Shown in pieces: positions 21,425 through 33,600 of a DNA stretch of 64,000 nt. Positions within the stretch are counted from its first letter, which is position 1. Each line of letters opens with the position of its first letter. A program made the translations under genes and the position numbers. Source of the stretch: Cyanophora paradoxa (lineage: Eukaryota; Glaucocystophyceae; Cyanophorales; Cyanophoraceae). The notes under the pieces were generated by a model. It saw only the letters and a list, made by a program, of their open reading frames with translations, was not told the DNA's origin and ran no database searches. The stretch spans positions 29,286-93,285 of the forward strand of contig QPMI01000604.1 of assembly GCA_004431415.1 (NCBI GenBank), given 5' to 3'.

Positions 21425-24400
21425 CTACTCGTTGCCGGAGATGCGGTCGCGGAGCTCCTCGGGCTTGAGCGAGGTCGCCCCCTGCGCCCGCGTCTTCTCC
21501 TCCAGCTGCCGGGGGAAGAAGGATCAGGATCATCAGGATCAGGAGGCAAGATCTAGCAGCGGGCGAGGGGCGAGGGGGTGCGGGGCGTGCGGGGGAAGGA
21601 GGGGGGGGGGGGGGGGGGGCGTCAGGATCGGGAGGTAAGATCCAGGAGGGGGCGAGGGGCGAGTGGCGAGGGGCGAGGGGCGGGGCGGTGCGGGCGTGTC
21701 TCGGCGGCCCTCAATGTCTAGGAGGGGGCCGGGCGCGGGGCGGGGCTATGGCGGGCACCTGGCGGCGCTCCTCGTCGCGGCGGGCGCGGGCGGCTTCGGC
21801 GAGGGCCGGCGGGAGCCGCGAGGCGCCCCGCTGCGTCAGGCTCGCCAGCGTCGCCTCCACCCACGCCTGCCCAGGAGAGAGCGTCAGAAAAGGGGGGCGG
21901 GGTGGGGGGGAGGGGAGCGGATGCCCGTTAGAGGAGAAGCACAGGAGCGCACAGTAGCGCAGGGCCTTAGAGCGGGCCCTTCGGTCTTTTGGCTCTACTT
22001 CTCCCTCTTTTCTCGACGCCCGCCCGCCCCCTCTCGCCCGCTGACCTCGGGGACGTCGGTGCGGCGGGTGAGGACGTCGGCCCAGTTGTTCGTGTACCGC
22101 CGCGCCACGCACACGCTCTCGTACGCTGCGGGGGGGACCGGGCTCAGACGCGCTCAGAAGGAGGACTCAGAAGCGGGGCGCGGGGCGGACGGGTAGTGGC
22201 GACGACGTAGGAGAGCTTCTTGCCCCAGCCTGCGCCCCGGGCGGGGAGAGAAAGAAATGAGGACCGGCCCCTTTGCTCCAGAGCGCGAGGACCAAGCGGG
22301 GAGCGGGGCGGCGGGGCTCGCACCGGCCTCGTAGGTGAGCGGGGCGTCCCAAATGTCCTCGCACGGGTCCATGTGCACCTGGGGGGGGGAGGAGCGGGCT
22401 CAGGTGAGGAGGGGGTGGGGGGGGGGGATGGGGGAGGAGAGGGGGGAAGGGAGGACCCAGCGCCCGAGCTCCTCCGAGTAGACCTCAGTCCCTGCCGCGC
22501 CCCGACTCAGAGAGGAAGGAAAGAAGAAGGGGGGGGGGGAAGGAAAAGGGGGGTACGGGCGCACAGACGTGGTCGGTCCAGTCGTTGATGAAGCGAGCGT
22601 CGTACCCCATCGCCCGGCAGAAGAGCGTGAAGCACTGCGCGGCGGGGCGGGGCGGGGCGGGAGACGGGCGTGAGCAGATGAAGGTAGGCCGCGATATTAA
22701 GGGAAAGGGCGCTGGAGGCACCTGGGCCCACTCGCCGCAGCGGCCGCGGCGGCTCTTCATGAGCGCCGCGACGTGGTTGTAGCGGGGGAAGCGCGTCTCC
22801 GTCCGGCACGCCTGCGCCCCACGCTCAGAGACGAGCAGCCGAGCAGCAGAAGACGAGAAGGCGGGGGCGGTCGCTGTGTAGAGCTAGAGCGAAGCTGAGC
22901 TATAGAGCCGGAGCCAAGTTCTGAGATGCGGGCGCGGCGCCCGGCTCGGCTCGCCCGGCACACGTAGAACGCGGAAGAGCTAGAGCTAAGCTGTCGCTAA
23001 GGGACAGAGCTCCGAGGCGGATGGGGCTTGCTAAGCGCGCGATGAACTTGGAGCAGAGCTCTAAATGAAAGCGCCGGGCTCGGCTCGCCTGGCAGACGTA
23101 GGTCTCGGCGTGCCCCGCGAGCCCCGCCCGCTCCTCTGCGGCCCCGGCGTGAGCGGCCCGGCCTGTAGGGAGGAGGAAAGGCGTTGAAGGCTCTAGCCTC
23201 CCCTGCACTGCCCGGCCCGCCCCAGGCCCGGCCCGCACCGGGCGTCGGGGGCGCGAGGCCCGTCCGCTCCATGTTCGAGCTGCGCGGGGGGCCGCGCCTC
23301 AGAGGACACGGCGCAGCGCGGCGCCTCCGACCGAAAGCGACGGGGCGCGCACCCGCCGCAGGAGTCGCAGGGCGGGCTGTTGACCCAGCGGAAGTACTCG
23401 TGCTTGAACCTGCGCGACGGGCCCTCAGACCCGCCTACGGAGAGGAAGAGGGGAGGGTACCAGTGCATGAGCTGGCAGACGATCTCGTCGCGGCGGCCCC
23501 GCCCCGCCTGCCCCAAATCTCAGATAAAATCAGAGAGATCAAATCAGGGATCGAATCAGCGCGCCTGGCCCTCGCGGGCGCGGGCGGCGATCGCCTCGTC
23601 GGCGCGCCGCTCGAGCTCCGCCCGCGGGATCGCCTCCAGCGCCTTCCTCTGCTCAGATCAGATCAGATCGGATCGGATCAGATCGGATCGGATCAGATCA
23701 GATCAGATCAGTTCAGATCGAACCTGCATCGCGGGGTCCTCGTACTGCTTCGTCATCTCGACGGCCCCCAGCAGCCGCTGCATGAACCGCTCCTTGTTCC
23801 CCTGCATATGCGTACCCGGCTCGGATCGGGAGGGGGGGGAAGCCGGGAGGGGGTACGGCGCACCTCCTGCTGGCGCCCGAGGAGCTGGGCCTTCGCCTGC
23901 CGCACCGCTGCGGCCTGGGCCGCGTGCGACTGGGGGTACAAGATTTCAGTCATGGGGATGGCGGGGTACGCGGTCGAGGGGATGGGGAGGGGGTACATGC
24001 CTGCTGCAGGTCCGCGAGCATCAGGTCCCCGAGGCGCCCCGCCACCTTGCCGACCTGTACCCCCCATTCGGACGGCAGAAGGGCTATTGTGGAGGGGGGG
24101 TGGGGATGCGCGCCTGGGTATCGACGCGTTCGGCGAAGAGGCATAGGCCCCCGAGCTGGGGGCACCGGCAGAAGAAGGGGGTAGCCTCCTCGGAGGCCGC
24201 CACCTGGACAGGGGGGTACCACGATCAGCAGGGGTACCGCGCAGAGGGGGGGATGACGGGGGAGAAGGGGGTACCTGGCCGCTGGCGCTCTGGCAGGTGG
24301 TCGCGCACGCCTGGCAGACCCTGTCCCCGCCCTGCGAACGAAGGCGAACGCTCCTCCGTGAGTCCCGGCCGAGGGGGGTAGAGGGGCGACCGGGCGGCTC

Positions 24401-25210
24401 GCCCTCAGAACGAAGACCGGCTGCGCGGCGCGTCAGGCGAGTGAGAAGGGGGTACTGGTGGACGCGGGAAGAGGGGGGTACGGCGCGCCTGGAGGATCTC
24501 GCGTTTGCCGAAGAAGATGCGGGAGCAGCAGTTGCGGACCTCCTCGATGTCCTCCTGGAAGAACACTGCGACTCCGGTTCGAATCCGGCGAGGATCATTT
24601 CTTTCGAGGGCGCGCTCGTTCGGGGGCGCACCCTGCTCGAGCTCCTTGGGGACCTCGGGGGTAGGCCCGACGCAGTCCTTGCCCTTTGGATTCGATCTGC
24701 GCGGCATCCGTGAGTCTATGCAGAGGATCGCGCGAAGGACGGGAGGGGCGGGCGCACCCGCCGGCGGCGCAGGCGGCGGCGGCGGCGGCGGCGGCGGGGT
24801 CCGGGGCGCCCATGAGCAGCACCGGCTTCCCGGCGGCCGCCGCCTCCGCCACCTCTTCTGCCGTCTTGAGGATCTGCGGGGGGGGGGTACTGAGTCCAAC
24901 GCGCGGCCGGCGAGCTGGCGGCCTGGAGCCGTGCGCGCCTTCCCCTTGGAGAGGAGCTTCTGGCGCTCGGGGGGTACGTCCGTCAACGAGAAGAGCTGCG
25001 GGGCGGCTGAGCAAGAGCGGGGGGGGGTACGGGGACGGCCGAAGCGGGGGGTACGTGCGGGCCTGGGAGAGGAGCAGCTCGAGGCCGTCCGCGGGGTCGA
25101 ACTCGACCTCGTGCGTCTTCCTGCGCGCTTTCAGAGGGACGAAGCGGGGCGGGGCGGGCGGGCCGAAGCGGGGCCTACTTGTTGTGGGTGATGGAGATTG
25201 AGACCGGCAT
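21425..25210 (-). CDS. Peptide:N-glycanase with N-terminal ubiquitin-like domain, multi-exon
   Basis: Cytosolic PNGase removes N-glycans from misfolded glycoproteins in ER-associated degradation. The transglutaminase-like core is unmistakable in pieces: [40 protein letters not shown] with [15 protein letters not shown] (catalytic Cys in the GRCGEW block), NDWTDHVC (catalytic His), and [16 protein letters not shown] with [11 protein letters not shown] (catalytic Asp in DPCE). The N-terminus, [11 protein letters not shown] joined to [18 protein letters not shown] and then [12 protein letters not shown], looks like a ubiquitin-like domain of the USP14 type, which could dock on the proteasome. 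The last exon ends [15 protein letters not shown], stop at 21425. Introns are C-rich on the coding strand, several with GTACCCCC, and one holds a GATCA block. Confidence 0.88.
23643..23720. repeat. GATCA/GATCG pentanucleotide repeat in a PNGase intron
   Basis: About 15 pentamer units, GATCA and GATCG mixed, in a PNGase intron. It is the same motif as in the TPR gene introns 17 kb away. Confidence 0.8.
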
Positions 25211-25810
25211 GGCTCCTGCTTGCTCGCCTGAAGAGGTCTGCTCTCAGGAATCACTCTGCGCGGCGCCAGCGTGCGCGTCAGCGAATGCGCGTCAGCGAAT
25301 GGCCCGCAGCGTCTCGGAGAGGGAGAGCGTTCTCGGTTGTCTTAAAGCTGCAGGCGAGAGTGCTTGAGCAGCCTGGCACGCGAGCCGGTGGTGCCTGAAT
25401 GCATTCGCACAATGCGTACACGCCCGGCCGGGCGGCCCACGATGGCCGCAGCGAGAATAGAGCATCTTCACACAGCTAATGCACCAGGGGCGCGCTTTCC
25501 CACTCACCCCACGCGGCCGCTGCCGATCCTTCGCCGAAGACGGGCGGCGGGCAGTCCGGGGCGACGGAGCGCGACAGAAGCGACAGCTGCGGCCAGGAAT
25601 CGATCAGCGGATGCCGCCCCGGCGCGCACGTCGCGGGCAGAGCGGTGTCGGCTGACATGAGTCGGCGCTCCTGCTGGTCGACGCAGCGCCGCGCTGAGCA
25701 CCTGCCGAGCGGCGCGGAGTGAGGATGCGGGTCGCTGGAAGCGTCTAGAGCCCTCGGACCTGAGCCGCCTGCTTTTTTTCGCAGCGAATAGGGTACAACG
25801 TATTCGAGGG
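25211..25810. other. Intergenic region between divergent PNGase and DUF72 genes
   Basis: No supported ORF. Bidirectional promoter space of 600 bp, GC-rich, with a near-tandem GCGTCAGCGAATG repeat at about 25275-25300. Confidence 0.45.
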
Positions 25811-28126
25811 ATGAAGAGCGATCCGGGAGGCGGCGCGCCTGCGCTAGGCGGAGGCGATCCAACCGGGGGCGATCTGGGCGGGAGCGCGCCTCCGGCGCTC
25901 GCGCCCGTCCTGCACGGGCAGTGCTCTTGGACGGACGAGGTGCCGGCCGCTCTCCCGCGCTGGTGCTTGCGCCGCGCTGACGCCCGAAGCCAGCTGCTTG
26001 TCAAGAGCAACAAGTTCTACCCGCCCAGCGTCCGCACCAGCGAGGAACAGCTGAAGTTCTACGCCTCCAAGTTCCCATTCGTGCGCCACGCCTGCGCCGC
26101 GCGTTTCAACCGCTTTCAGACGCTGCGCTGACTTCGCTGCGCGTCGCACGCGAAGGTAGAGATCGATACGAGGTCCGCACGCGCACCGCACGCGTACGCG
26201 TGGTGCCGCCGCGCTGGGGCCGCGGCCAGCGCCGGCGCGCGCGACGTCGAGCCTGCAGCTGACGAGGCGCCTCGCCGCCGTCGCGCAGCAACTACGCGAT
26301 CCCAAGCCCGAAGAAGGTCGCGGACTGGGTCGCGCGCACGCCCCCGGGCTTCCTCTTCCACTTCAAAATCTTCGGGCGCGTACGCGTGCACGCGCGCAGC
26401 TTAAACTGCGCTCTCGATCTCTCTTAGTCTCCGGTCCACGCCTCCGCCCTGACCTCTGGCCCGCGCGGCCCGGCCCGGCAGCCTGCTCTGCGGGCGGGAG
26501 GTCCAGTACAGGAGCATGCCCTGGCAGGCGAAGCAGCTGCTGCCCGCGGAGCGCTTCGGTGGCGAGGCGGGCACAGTCTCCATGGCCGACCTCAGCGAGG
26601 CGCGCGCGCTCGCGGCGCTTTCTAAGCTTCGGCGCTGAATTCCCGCCGAATTTCCAGGAGGCGGAGGAGGCGGTGTGGGGCGCCTTCCACGCGGCCGTGC
26701 AGCCGGCGGCGGAGAAGGGACGCCTCGGCCTCGTCGTCTTCCAGTTCGCCGCGGGCTTCGGCGACACGGGCGAGAACCGCGCCTGGATCGCCCGCTGCGC
26801 CGAGAAGGCGAGCACCTCGAATTTGATCCGCCGAATTCGAATCGAACCCGATCTCAGATGAGGCCGCACACGATCGCGGTGGAGCTGCGCGCGCGCGAGT
26901 GGTACGCCCCCGCCGCCGGCACCGCCGACTTCCTCCGCTCCATCGGCGCCGTGCGCACCCGCACCCGTCCCTGCGCCCCCTCCGCCTTCGAATTTGATCT
27001 CTTGATGCAGGTCCGGGTGACTGTGGACGAGAGGGACGTCGAGAACGTCGCCCCCGAGGCCGTCGACGCGAACCCGGGTGCATAATTCAGTGTGCCCCAG
27101 TAACCCCGCCGGCCGGCCGACCGCGTCCCTCCCGCTCAGAGGCGGGGCGGCCGGTGCCGCTGGAGCCGGCTCCGAGCCACGCCGAGCTCGCCTACGTCCG
27201 CGTGCACCGCCGCGCCGGCCCCGCCCGCCTCCTCCGCCCCCCCGAGCTCCAGCGGTGCGCCTGCCCCCGCCCGGCGCGACGCGCTGCGAGGCAAGCTCTA
27301 GCGCATAAATTGCACCGCAAGTCTAAGATCCAGCGCTGCGCGTGCGGCATAACCCTAGGGATTCAAATCTTATCTTATTTGAAGGCGGCTCTTGTGACGC
27401 CCCTCCGCCAGATGGCTCGCCATCCTCGCGGTCCTCCGCGCCCAGGTGGCCCGCGCCGTCTTCATCGCCTGGAACACCAACGAGGCGGACCAGAGCGTCC
27501 AGAACGCCGTGCGCGCCGCCCATGAGATGATCAGCTTGATGCTAAGATCTAGACCCTGATCATGAGCTCTAACATGATTTGCAGTACGCGCTCTCGCGGA
27601 TGCTGGAGCCCGACTCGCTGGCGGAGTGGGAGCGCAAGCGGCTCGAGGCCCACGGCGGCGGCATCAAAGGTTCGGCAACTAAGGGCTGCCTGCGCCGTCG
27701 AATCTCACTTTCGGGTCTCTGACGGGCGCTGGTGGGGGCGGACGCTCAGCCATGTTCGCGCGCGCGGAGGCGAGGGGCAGAGAGGCGGCGCCGGCGCCGG
27801 CGCCGGCGGATGCGGGAGGCGGCGCGGGCGAGGCCGCCGAGGTCGCCGAGGCCGCTCCGGACCCGCCGGCAACGCAGGCCGGCCGCTCGGGCCTGAGGGG
27901 GCCCGGCGCGACGCAGCCTGCAGCCGCCGGGGCGTCAACTGCTCCGGGCAGCCCGAAAGATCGAAAGGCGGGCGCGCCCGCCTCGCCGGGCGGGGCGGGG
28001 GCCAAGCGGGCGGCGGCGGGCGGCGGGGGGAGCGCCGGGAAGGGCAAGAAGGCGAAGGGAGGACAGGCGCAGGGGCCGCCCCCGGGCCAGGCGTCCCTCA
28101 AGAGCTTCTTCGGCCCCAAGACGTGA
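25811..28126 (+). CDS. DUF72 (YecE-like) protein with a C-terminal PIP box, multi-exon
   Basis: DUF72 proteins fold as TIM barrels of unsettled biochemical role. Seen here are the N-terminal block GQCSWTDE with FYPPSVRTSEEQLKFYASKF, then NYAIPSPKKVADWVARTPPG with FLFHFKIF, LGLVVFQF, HTIAVELRAREWY, VRVTVDERDVENV and a late piece VFIAWNTNEADQSVQNA. These match the order of the family. The last exon is an Ala/Gly/Lys-rich linker ending GQASLKSFFGPKT. QASLKSFF fits the PCNA-interacting box Q-x-x-L-x-x-F-F exactly, three residues-plus from the terminus as in many replication and repair proteins, preceded by a basic stretch. This suggests a role on DNA, which is inference. Start at 25811 is the first in-frame ATG; exon borders are approximate. 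Confidence 0.82.
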
Positions 28127-28550
28127 ACGATGGGCTCGATCATGAGATCTAGGCCTAGATTGTAGATTGTAGAACCTAGATCTACAGTAACAAGGTAGGG
28201 AATACGTGGTTGTAAAGTACAAGAGTAGCCATAGCTATTTAGTGTACGTGATTATAATTATTCATCATGATCATGATCATAATCATGAGTACTAGTCGAC
28301 GTCTTGCCCTCAGGGGCCTCGCGCGCATTTCCATTTTTAAGCGATTTTCTGGCCTGGACTTCTTCAGTGCGGACAGTGTCGTGGGCCCCGACCGGTACCC
28401 GACCCTGCGAGGCTTGTGTGCCTGGCGCCCCCGGCCTAAGGGTTGCTCGCCCTCGCGATCGGACTTCATGAACCAGCAGCTAAAGACGCGAGCGCCCTGC
28501 CCTGCCCCGCCCTGCCAAGCCCTGCCATATATCATTTCCACTCTGATCGC
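28127..28550. other. Short spacer between convergent DUF72 and CD2BP2-like genes
   Basis: No gene. It includes a CATGATCATGATCATAATCATG near-palindromic patch (about 28265-28286) and A/T-rich 3' flank sequence. Confidence 0.5.
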
Positions 28551-30570
28551 TCACAACGCGAGGTCGAATCGGACGGTGTCCGAGCGGAGGAAGGGGCCGC
28601 CGCCACCGCCCTTCTCCAGCTGCGCGGGGCCGGCCGGCCACCCCGTCAGCCCCCAGCGCGGGCGAGCGAGCGGGCGGGCGCCGCGCGGGTTAGAGGGGAC
28701 CCACCTGCCGGACCCACGCGATGCTCGTTTCGTTCGCGAAGTACCCCTGCGACGCGGCGGCGTCAGACGCGGGGACGGGGGCGGGCGGAGCGGTGGGGGA
28801 AGCGTGTGGCTCACCTGAGCCGCCCAGGACAGCATCTCCGAGGTCTTGTACGGCCCAAAGACTTCCTGCCCCTCCTCGCTCCCTGCGAACGAAGAGGTCA
28901 GGGGACGGCGGCGCGGGGGGTACGCGGCGGCGGGGCCGGGGCTCGCATTTGTACTCCCACAGCGGCTCGTCCGAGCCGGACGCGGCGTCGGCGCCGGCCG
29001 CCGGGCCCCCCGGCGGGCCGGCCCGCGCCCCCGAAGGCCGCACGGCCGCCAGAAACTTCTCGTACGGGTCCTGGTACACGCCTGTACCCCCCAGCCGTCG
29101 GCGGGGCGCCGGCGCGGACGGACGGACGGGCGGGCGGGCGGGCGCACTGGCGTGGCCGGCGCTCAGGAGGCGGTCAGCCGCTTCGGTGAGCCGCTCGAAG
29201 TCGCTCCCGGGCGCCCCGCCCCTCTTCTTCACCTGGGCCGCCTTCCCGGGCGCCGGCGCCGGGCCCCGCAGCCGCCGCAGCGCCGTCAGGACCGTCTCCC
29301 TGCGAGCGAAGTGGGCGCGGGCATCCCCCGGGGCGCCGCGCCGCGTACCCCGGCTTGATCAGGGAGAGAATCGTGCGCCGGCACGCGGGAACGTCCACCT
29401 ACGGGCCGGGCCGGGTCAAAAAGGGGAGGGCGGGGGGGAGGGGAGGAAAGGAAGGTGGGGGGGTAGGCCCGCCTCCTCGGCGTCCTCGTCGGAGTCGATG
29501 GGCTTGTCGGCCTGCAGGTCCCACGAGAGGTTCTTGGCGCGCTTGACCCACTCGAACTTGTCCGCCTTGGCCTTGTCCGCCGCCAGCCGCTTCTTCCGCC
29601 TGCGCGCCCCGCCCCGTCGGCGGCGGCGGCGGCCGAGGGCGACCGGGCGGGAAAGCCCGGGGGCGGCGCGGGCGCACGAGAACTCGGGTCCCAGGTTCTT
29701 CTCCTCCTCGTCCGCGTCGTCCTCGTCCGGGTTCTGCGGCGCGGCGGCGCTCGGCGGGCGGGGGGCGGCGGGCGAGGCGGGGCGCGCGGGGCGGGGGGCG
29801 GGGGGCGGGGGACGGGTACCGCCTGGGCCTCGTCTTCGCCCTCGACCTCCTCGAGCCACGCGTCGCGCACGTCCTTCTTCAGGCGGTGCTCCACCTGCAC
29901 GCCGGCCACCCGCGCGTCGGACCGCGGGCGGCGGGCGGCGGGCGGCGGGCGGAGAGCGGAGGGCGCGGGGACGGAGGGACGGATAAGGGCGCACGTAGTT
30001 GCCATCCTCGTCGAAGTAGCCCTCCTTCTTCTCGCGCTTCAGGTTGAACGGCTCCAGGGGCACGTCCCAGTCCGACTGCGGGCGCCGCTCAGCCGCAGCG
30101 GAGCGGGCGGGCGGGTGGCAATGGTGCGGCCGGCAGATAGCGCCCCGGCGGCGCGCTGTGCCCGCACCTGCATCTTCTTGGCAGCATCGTCTGGGCCTTC
30201 CTCCTCACCCTCCACCTCGGTCATCATCTTCAGGGCGGCGGCATCCGCGGCATCCTTCTTCTTCTTACGACGCGCGATCTGCGCGTCCAGGTCGTTCTCG
30301 TCCTCCGGCTCGTTGCCACCGAAGCCTTGTTCAAACGCGTCCAGCTCCGCGTCCTCTTCCGACGCGTCCCCCTCGTCATCGTAGTCCTCGCTGTACTCAG
30401 CTCGCATCAGCGGGACGATCGCGCTGCGTACGCTGCGGGAGGGTGGGAGCATCGCACTCGAAAGCGGCACGCTTCGCCGCCCCGCGAATCTCGCCCTGGA
30501 CGAGATCCCGGTGCGACTTGCCGCGCTTCTCGACGCCATCCAGCGACCCAGCTCCACGTTTGGGCGGCAT
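28551..30570 (-). CDS. CD2BP2/Lin1-like U5 snRNP protein with GYF domain, multi-exon
   Basis: CD2BP2 (U5-52K; yeast Lin1) joins the U5 and tri-snRNP particles of the spliceosome. Its GYF domain binds proline-rich peptides or the U5-15K protein. Seen in order: MPPKRGAGSLDGVEKRGKS, an acidic block EDYDDEGDASEEDAELDAFE with GFGG, the lysine run ARRKKKKDAADAAALKMM, the family block VPLEPFNLKREKKEGYFDED with GNYV, VRDAWLEEVEGEDEAQ, and the GYF domain split by introns (LWEYKC, FGPYKTSEMLSWAAQ, GYFANETSIAWVRQVG). The last exon ends SDTVRFDLAL, stop at 28551. The gene is intact by inspection. Its start lies only 45 bp from the start of the divergent site-1 protease gene, so the two share a promoter. 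Confidence 0.88.
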
Positions 30571-30615
30571 CGTTGTGCTTGCTCTGTACCCGTTCCAGCC
30601 AGGGTACAGTGACGG
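30571..30615. promoter_or_regulatory. 45-bp bidirectional promoter interval between CD2BP2-like and site-1 protease genes
   Basis: The two start codons face away from each other with only 45 bp between. Any core promoter elements must lie here or within the 5' exons. No TATA box is seen. Confidence 0.5.
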
Positions 30616-33600
30616 ATGAGGTCGGCCGCTGTGGTCCTCGTGGCCGTGCTCGCGGCGCTCCTTGTGGGCCGCCCGGCGCTTAGGATAGAGCGGTCAGCAC
30701 CGGGGAGCAGCCCCCGGCCCGCGTGGCGCGAGGCGAGGAACTCGAGCTTGGAGGAGCCCGCGGCCGCGCCGCGTACGGAGGCGCAGAGCAGCGCAAGCGT
30801 GGAACATGGTGCGTGCGGAGGACAGCGCTGAGCGCCCGCCCTCCTCGCGGGCCGCTCAAGCCGCCGCGCAGAGTTCATCGTGTCCTTCAAGTCGTACCTC
30901 CACGCGGAGGAGCACGAGCGCGCCCTGCGTGCATCCGTAGGGGACGACGCTTCCTTGCGGGTTATCCCGCGCAAGAACGCGGCGGCCGCTTTCCCGACGG
31001 ACTTCCTTTTAGTCCGGGTGAGGGGCCCCGGGCCGCGCGAGGGAGGGCCGCCACGACGCGGGACGCAGCTCGCGGACGGAGCGGACGAGGGCGAGCTGCT
31101 GCGGCGGATCCGTGCGATCCCGGAGGTCCGGCACGTCGTCCCGCAGCGGCGCATCGTCGACACGCTCCTCTCGCTGCGCACCGGGCCGGGCACCGACCCG
31201 CTCGGCCGCCCGCCGTGGCGATCGCGGTGCGCTCGTTTCTCTCGCCGCCCGCCGCCCGCCGCCCGCCTCCGGTCGACGCTGGCGGCGCCTCACGCGCCCC
31301 GCGGCGCAGGAAAGGGACGGGGCGGCCCTTCTCGTTCGACGAGGAGGAGGGCCTCCCGCTGCGGAGCAGGCGGAGGCTCCTCAGCTCCCAGGTCACGTCC
31401 CTCCTCAACGCCGACCAGCTCTGGGGCAAGGGGTTCTCCGGCGCGCCGCCCCGCCTCGCCGCGCTGCGCCCCGCGTCGCCGCGCCGCGCCGCCGCTGAGC
31501 GCGGCGCCGCGGCGAGCAGGCAAGGGCGTCAAGGTCGCGATCTTCGACACGGGGCTCAAGATCGACCACCCCCACTTCCGCAACATCAAGGCGCGCTTGT
31601 ACCCCCCTCTTCCCCCCCGCCCCCAGCCTCCTCACGGTACCCCGCAGGAGCGGACGAACTGGACGGACGAGGACACGCTCGACGACGGACTCGGCCACGG
31701 CACCTTCGTCGCGGGGGTACGCGTTTTCCTTCTCCCGGCCCTTCCGCTCCGTTCGCCCGCCCGCGGTCGCCCGACGGCCGATTCGCTTCGTTCGCTCGCA
31801 GGTGGTGGCCTCGCACGACGGGGAGTGCAAGGGCTTCGCCCCCGACGCCGACATCCACACCTTCCGCGTCTTCACCAACGGGCAGGGTACCCCCCCCTGC
31901 CCTGCCCCCCCCCGCGCTTTCTCCTTGCGCCGACCCCCCGGGGGGGTACAGTCTCGTACACGTCGTGGTTCCTGGACGCCTTCAACTACGCCATCCGCTC
32001 CCGCGTCAACATTCTGAACCTCTCCATCGGGTATCCCCCTTCTCTCGTCGCCCAAATCGCGTACCCCCGCTCACCTTCCCCCCCACGCAGGGGCCCGGAC
32101 TACATGGACCGACCCTTTGTCGACAAGGTCCGTTCGTTCGTTTAGGCACCCCCAAGCCGCTCGGGCCCCGCTCCGCCTCGGGCCTGCCCCAGAAGCCCTG
32201 CGTCCCGCCCGCGGGAGAGAGGCACAGCCCTCTCCGCCCTTGGCCCTCGCCCCGCCCGAGGGGCACTAGACGAGCAGCTACCGCCCCACCCCGCCCAGCC
32301 CGCGCCGCCCGGGGCCGCCCGCGCCCTCGGGCGGACCGACCTGAGCACGGGGGCGGCCTCAGGTGAACGAGATGGCGGCGAACAACATTATCGTCGTCTC
32401 CGCCATCGGCAACGACGGGCCCCTCTACGGGTTCGGCTCCCGCCGGGGCCGCTTTCCGCCGCTCTCCGGGGGCCACTCTTTCACACCTTAACTCTGCCTC
32501 CGCGCAGGACCCTGAACAACCCCGCCGACCAGACCGACGTCATCGGCGTGCGTGCCGACCCGAGGCCGTCCCCGTACCCCGGCCCGACGCGCGAGCGCGC
32601 AGGTGGGGGGTATCGATTTCGACGAGTCGATCGCCTCCTTCTCGTCCCGCGGGATGACCTCCTGGGAGGGTGCGTACCCCCCTCCCCTCCTCCCCCCCTC
32701 CCCCCTTCCTCTCTTGAACCTTGCTGTACCCCCACCCTCCCGCAGCGCCCGACGGATACGGCCGCCCGAAGCCCGACCTGGTCGCCTACGGTCCGCCCGT
32801 AACCCCCCCCCCCCCCGCCTCTCTTTTTCTGTACCCCTTACGCCCCCGCCCGCCCGCCCCTGCAGGCCGCAACGTGTACGGCTCTCGCATGGGCGGCGGC
32901 TGCCGCTCCCTCTCCGGTACCCCCCCCCCCGGGCCCTATCCACCCCTACCCCTGCCAACCGCGCGTGTACCCGGCAGGGACGTCGGTGGCCTCGCCGGTG
33001 GTCTGTGGGGCGGTGACGCTGCTCGCGTCTGTCATCCCCGAGGACCGCCGCTGGAAGGTCAACCAAGGCGCAGAGATGGGGCGGGGCGGGGCGAACAGGG
33101 CCCTGAGGCCCTCCCCCCGCAGGTGCTCAACCCGGCGAGCATGAAGCAGGCGCTGGTTGAGTCGGCGGTGCGCGTCAAGACGGGCGCCAACGTCTTCGAG
33201 CAGGGCGCCGGCAAGTGCGTGGGCGTGGGCGTGGGAGTGGGAGTGGGGGTGGGACGGGCCCGACCCGCCCACTCGGCTCGATCCATCCGAGCCGGCTGCC
33301 CGCCCGCCTGGCCCGGCTCGGCTCGATACGAGCCGGCTCGCGCGCAGGCTGAACCTGGTGGGCGCCCACGAGATCCTCGCGAAGTACACGCCCCGCGCCT
33401 CCCTCCACCCCAAGAGGTAGGCTGAGCTCAGCTGAGCTGAGCTGTCTGCGAGCGCGCCGGCGCTGTACTGAGCCGAGCTTCCTTCCCCCCCCCTCCCCCC
33501 CCTGCCCCCCCCCCCCCCCCCCCCCCCCCCAGCCTGGACCTGGCGGACTGCCCGTACATGTGGCCCTTCTGCACGCAGCCGCTCTACGCCCGCGCGCAGC

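Noticed and set aside
24560-24600. tRNA-like T-arm (CCGGTTCGAATCCGG)
   Set aside because: No matching acceptor, D-arm or anticodon arm upstream; it lies in a PNGase exon.
30723-32366. 547-residue plus-strand ORF
   Set aside because: Out-of-frame shadow of site-1 protease exons and C-rich introns; the true exons are in other frames.
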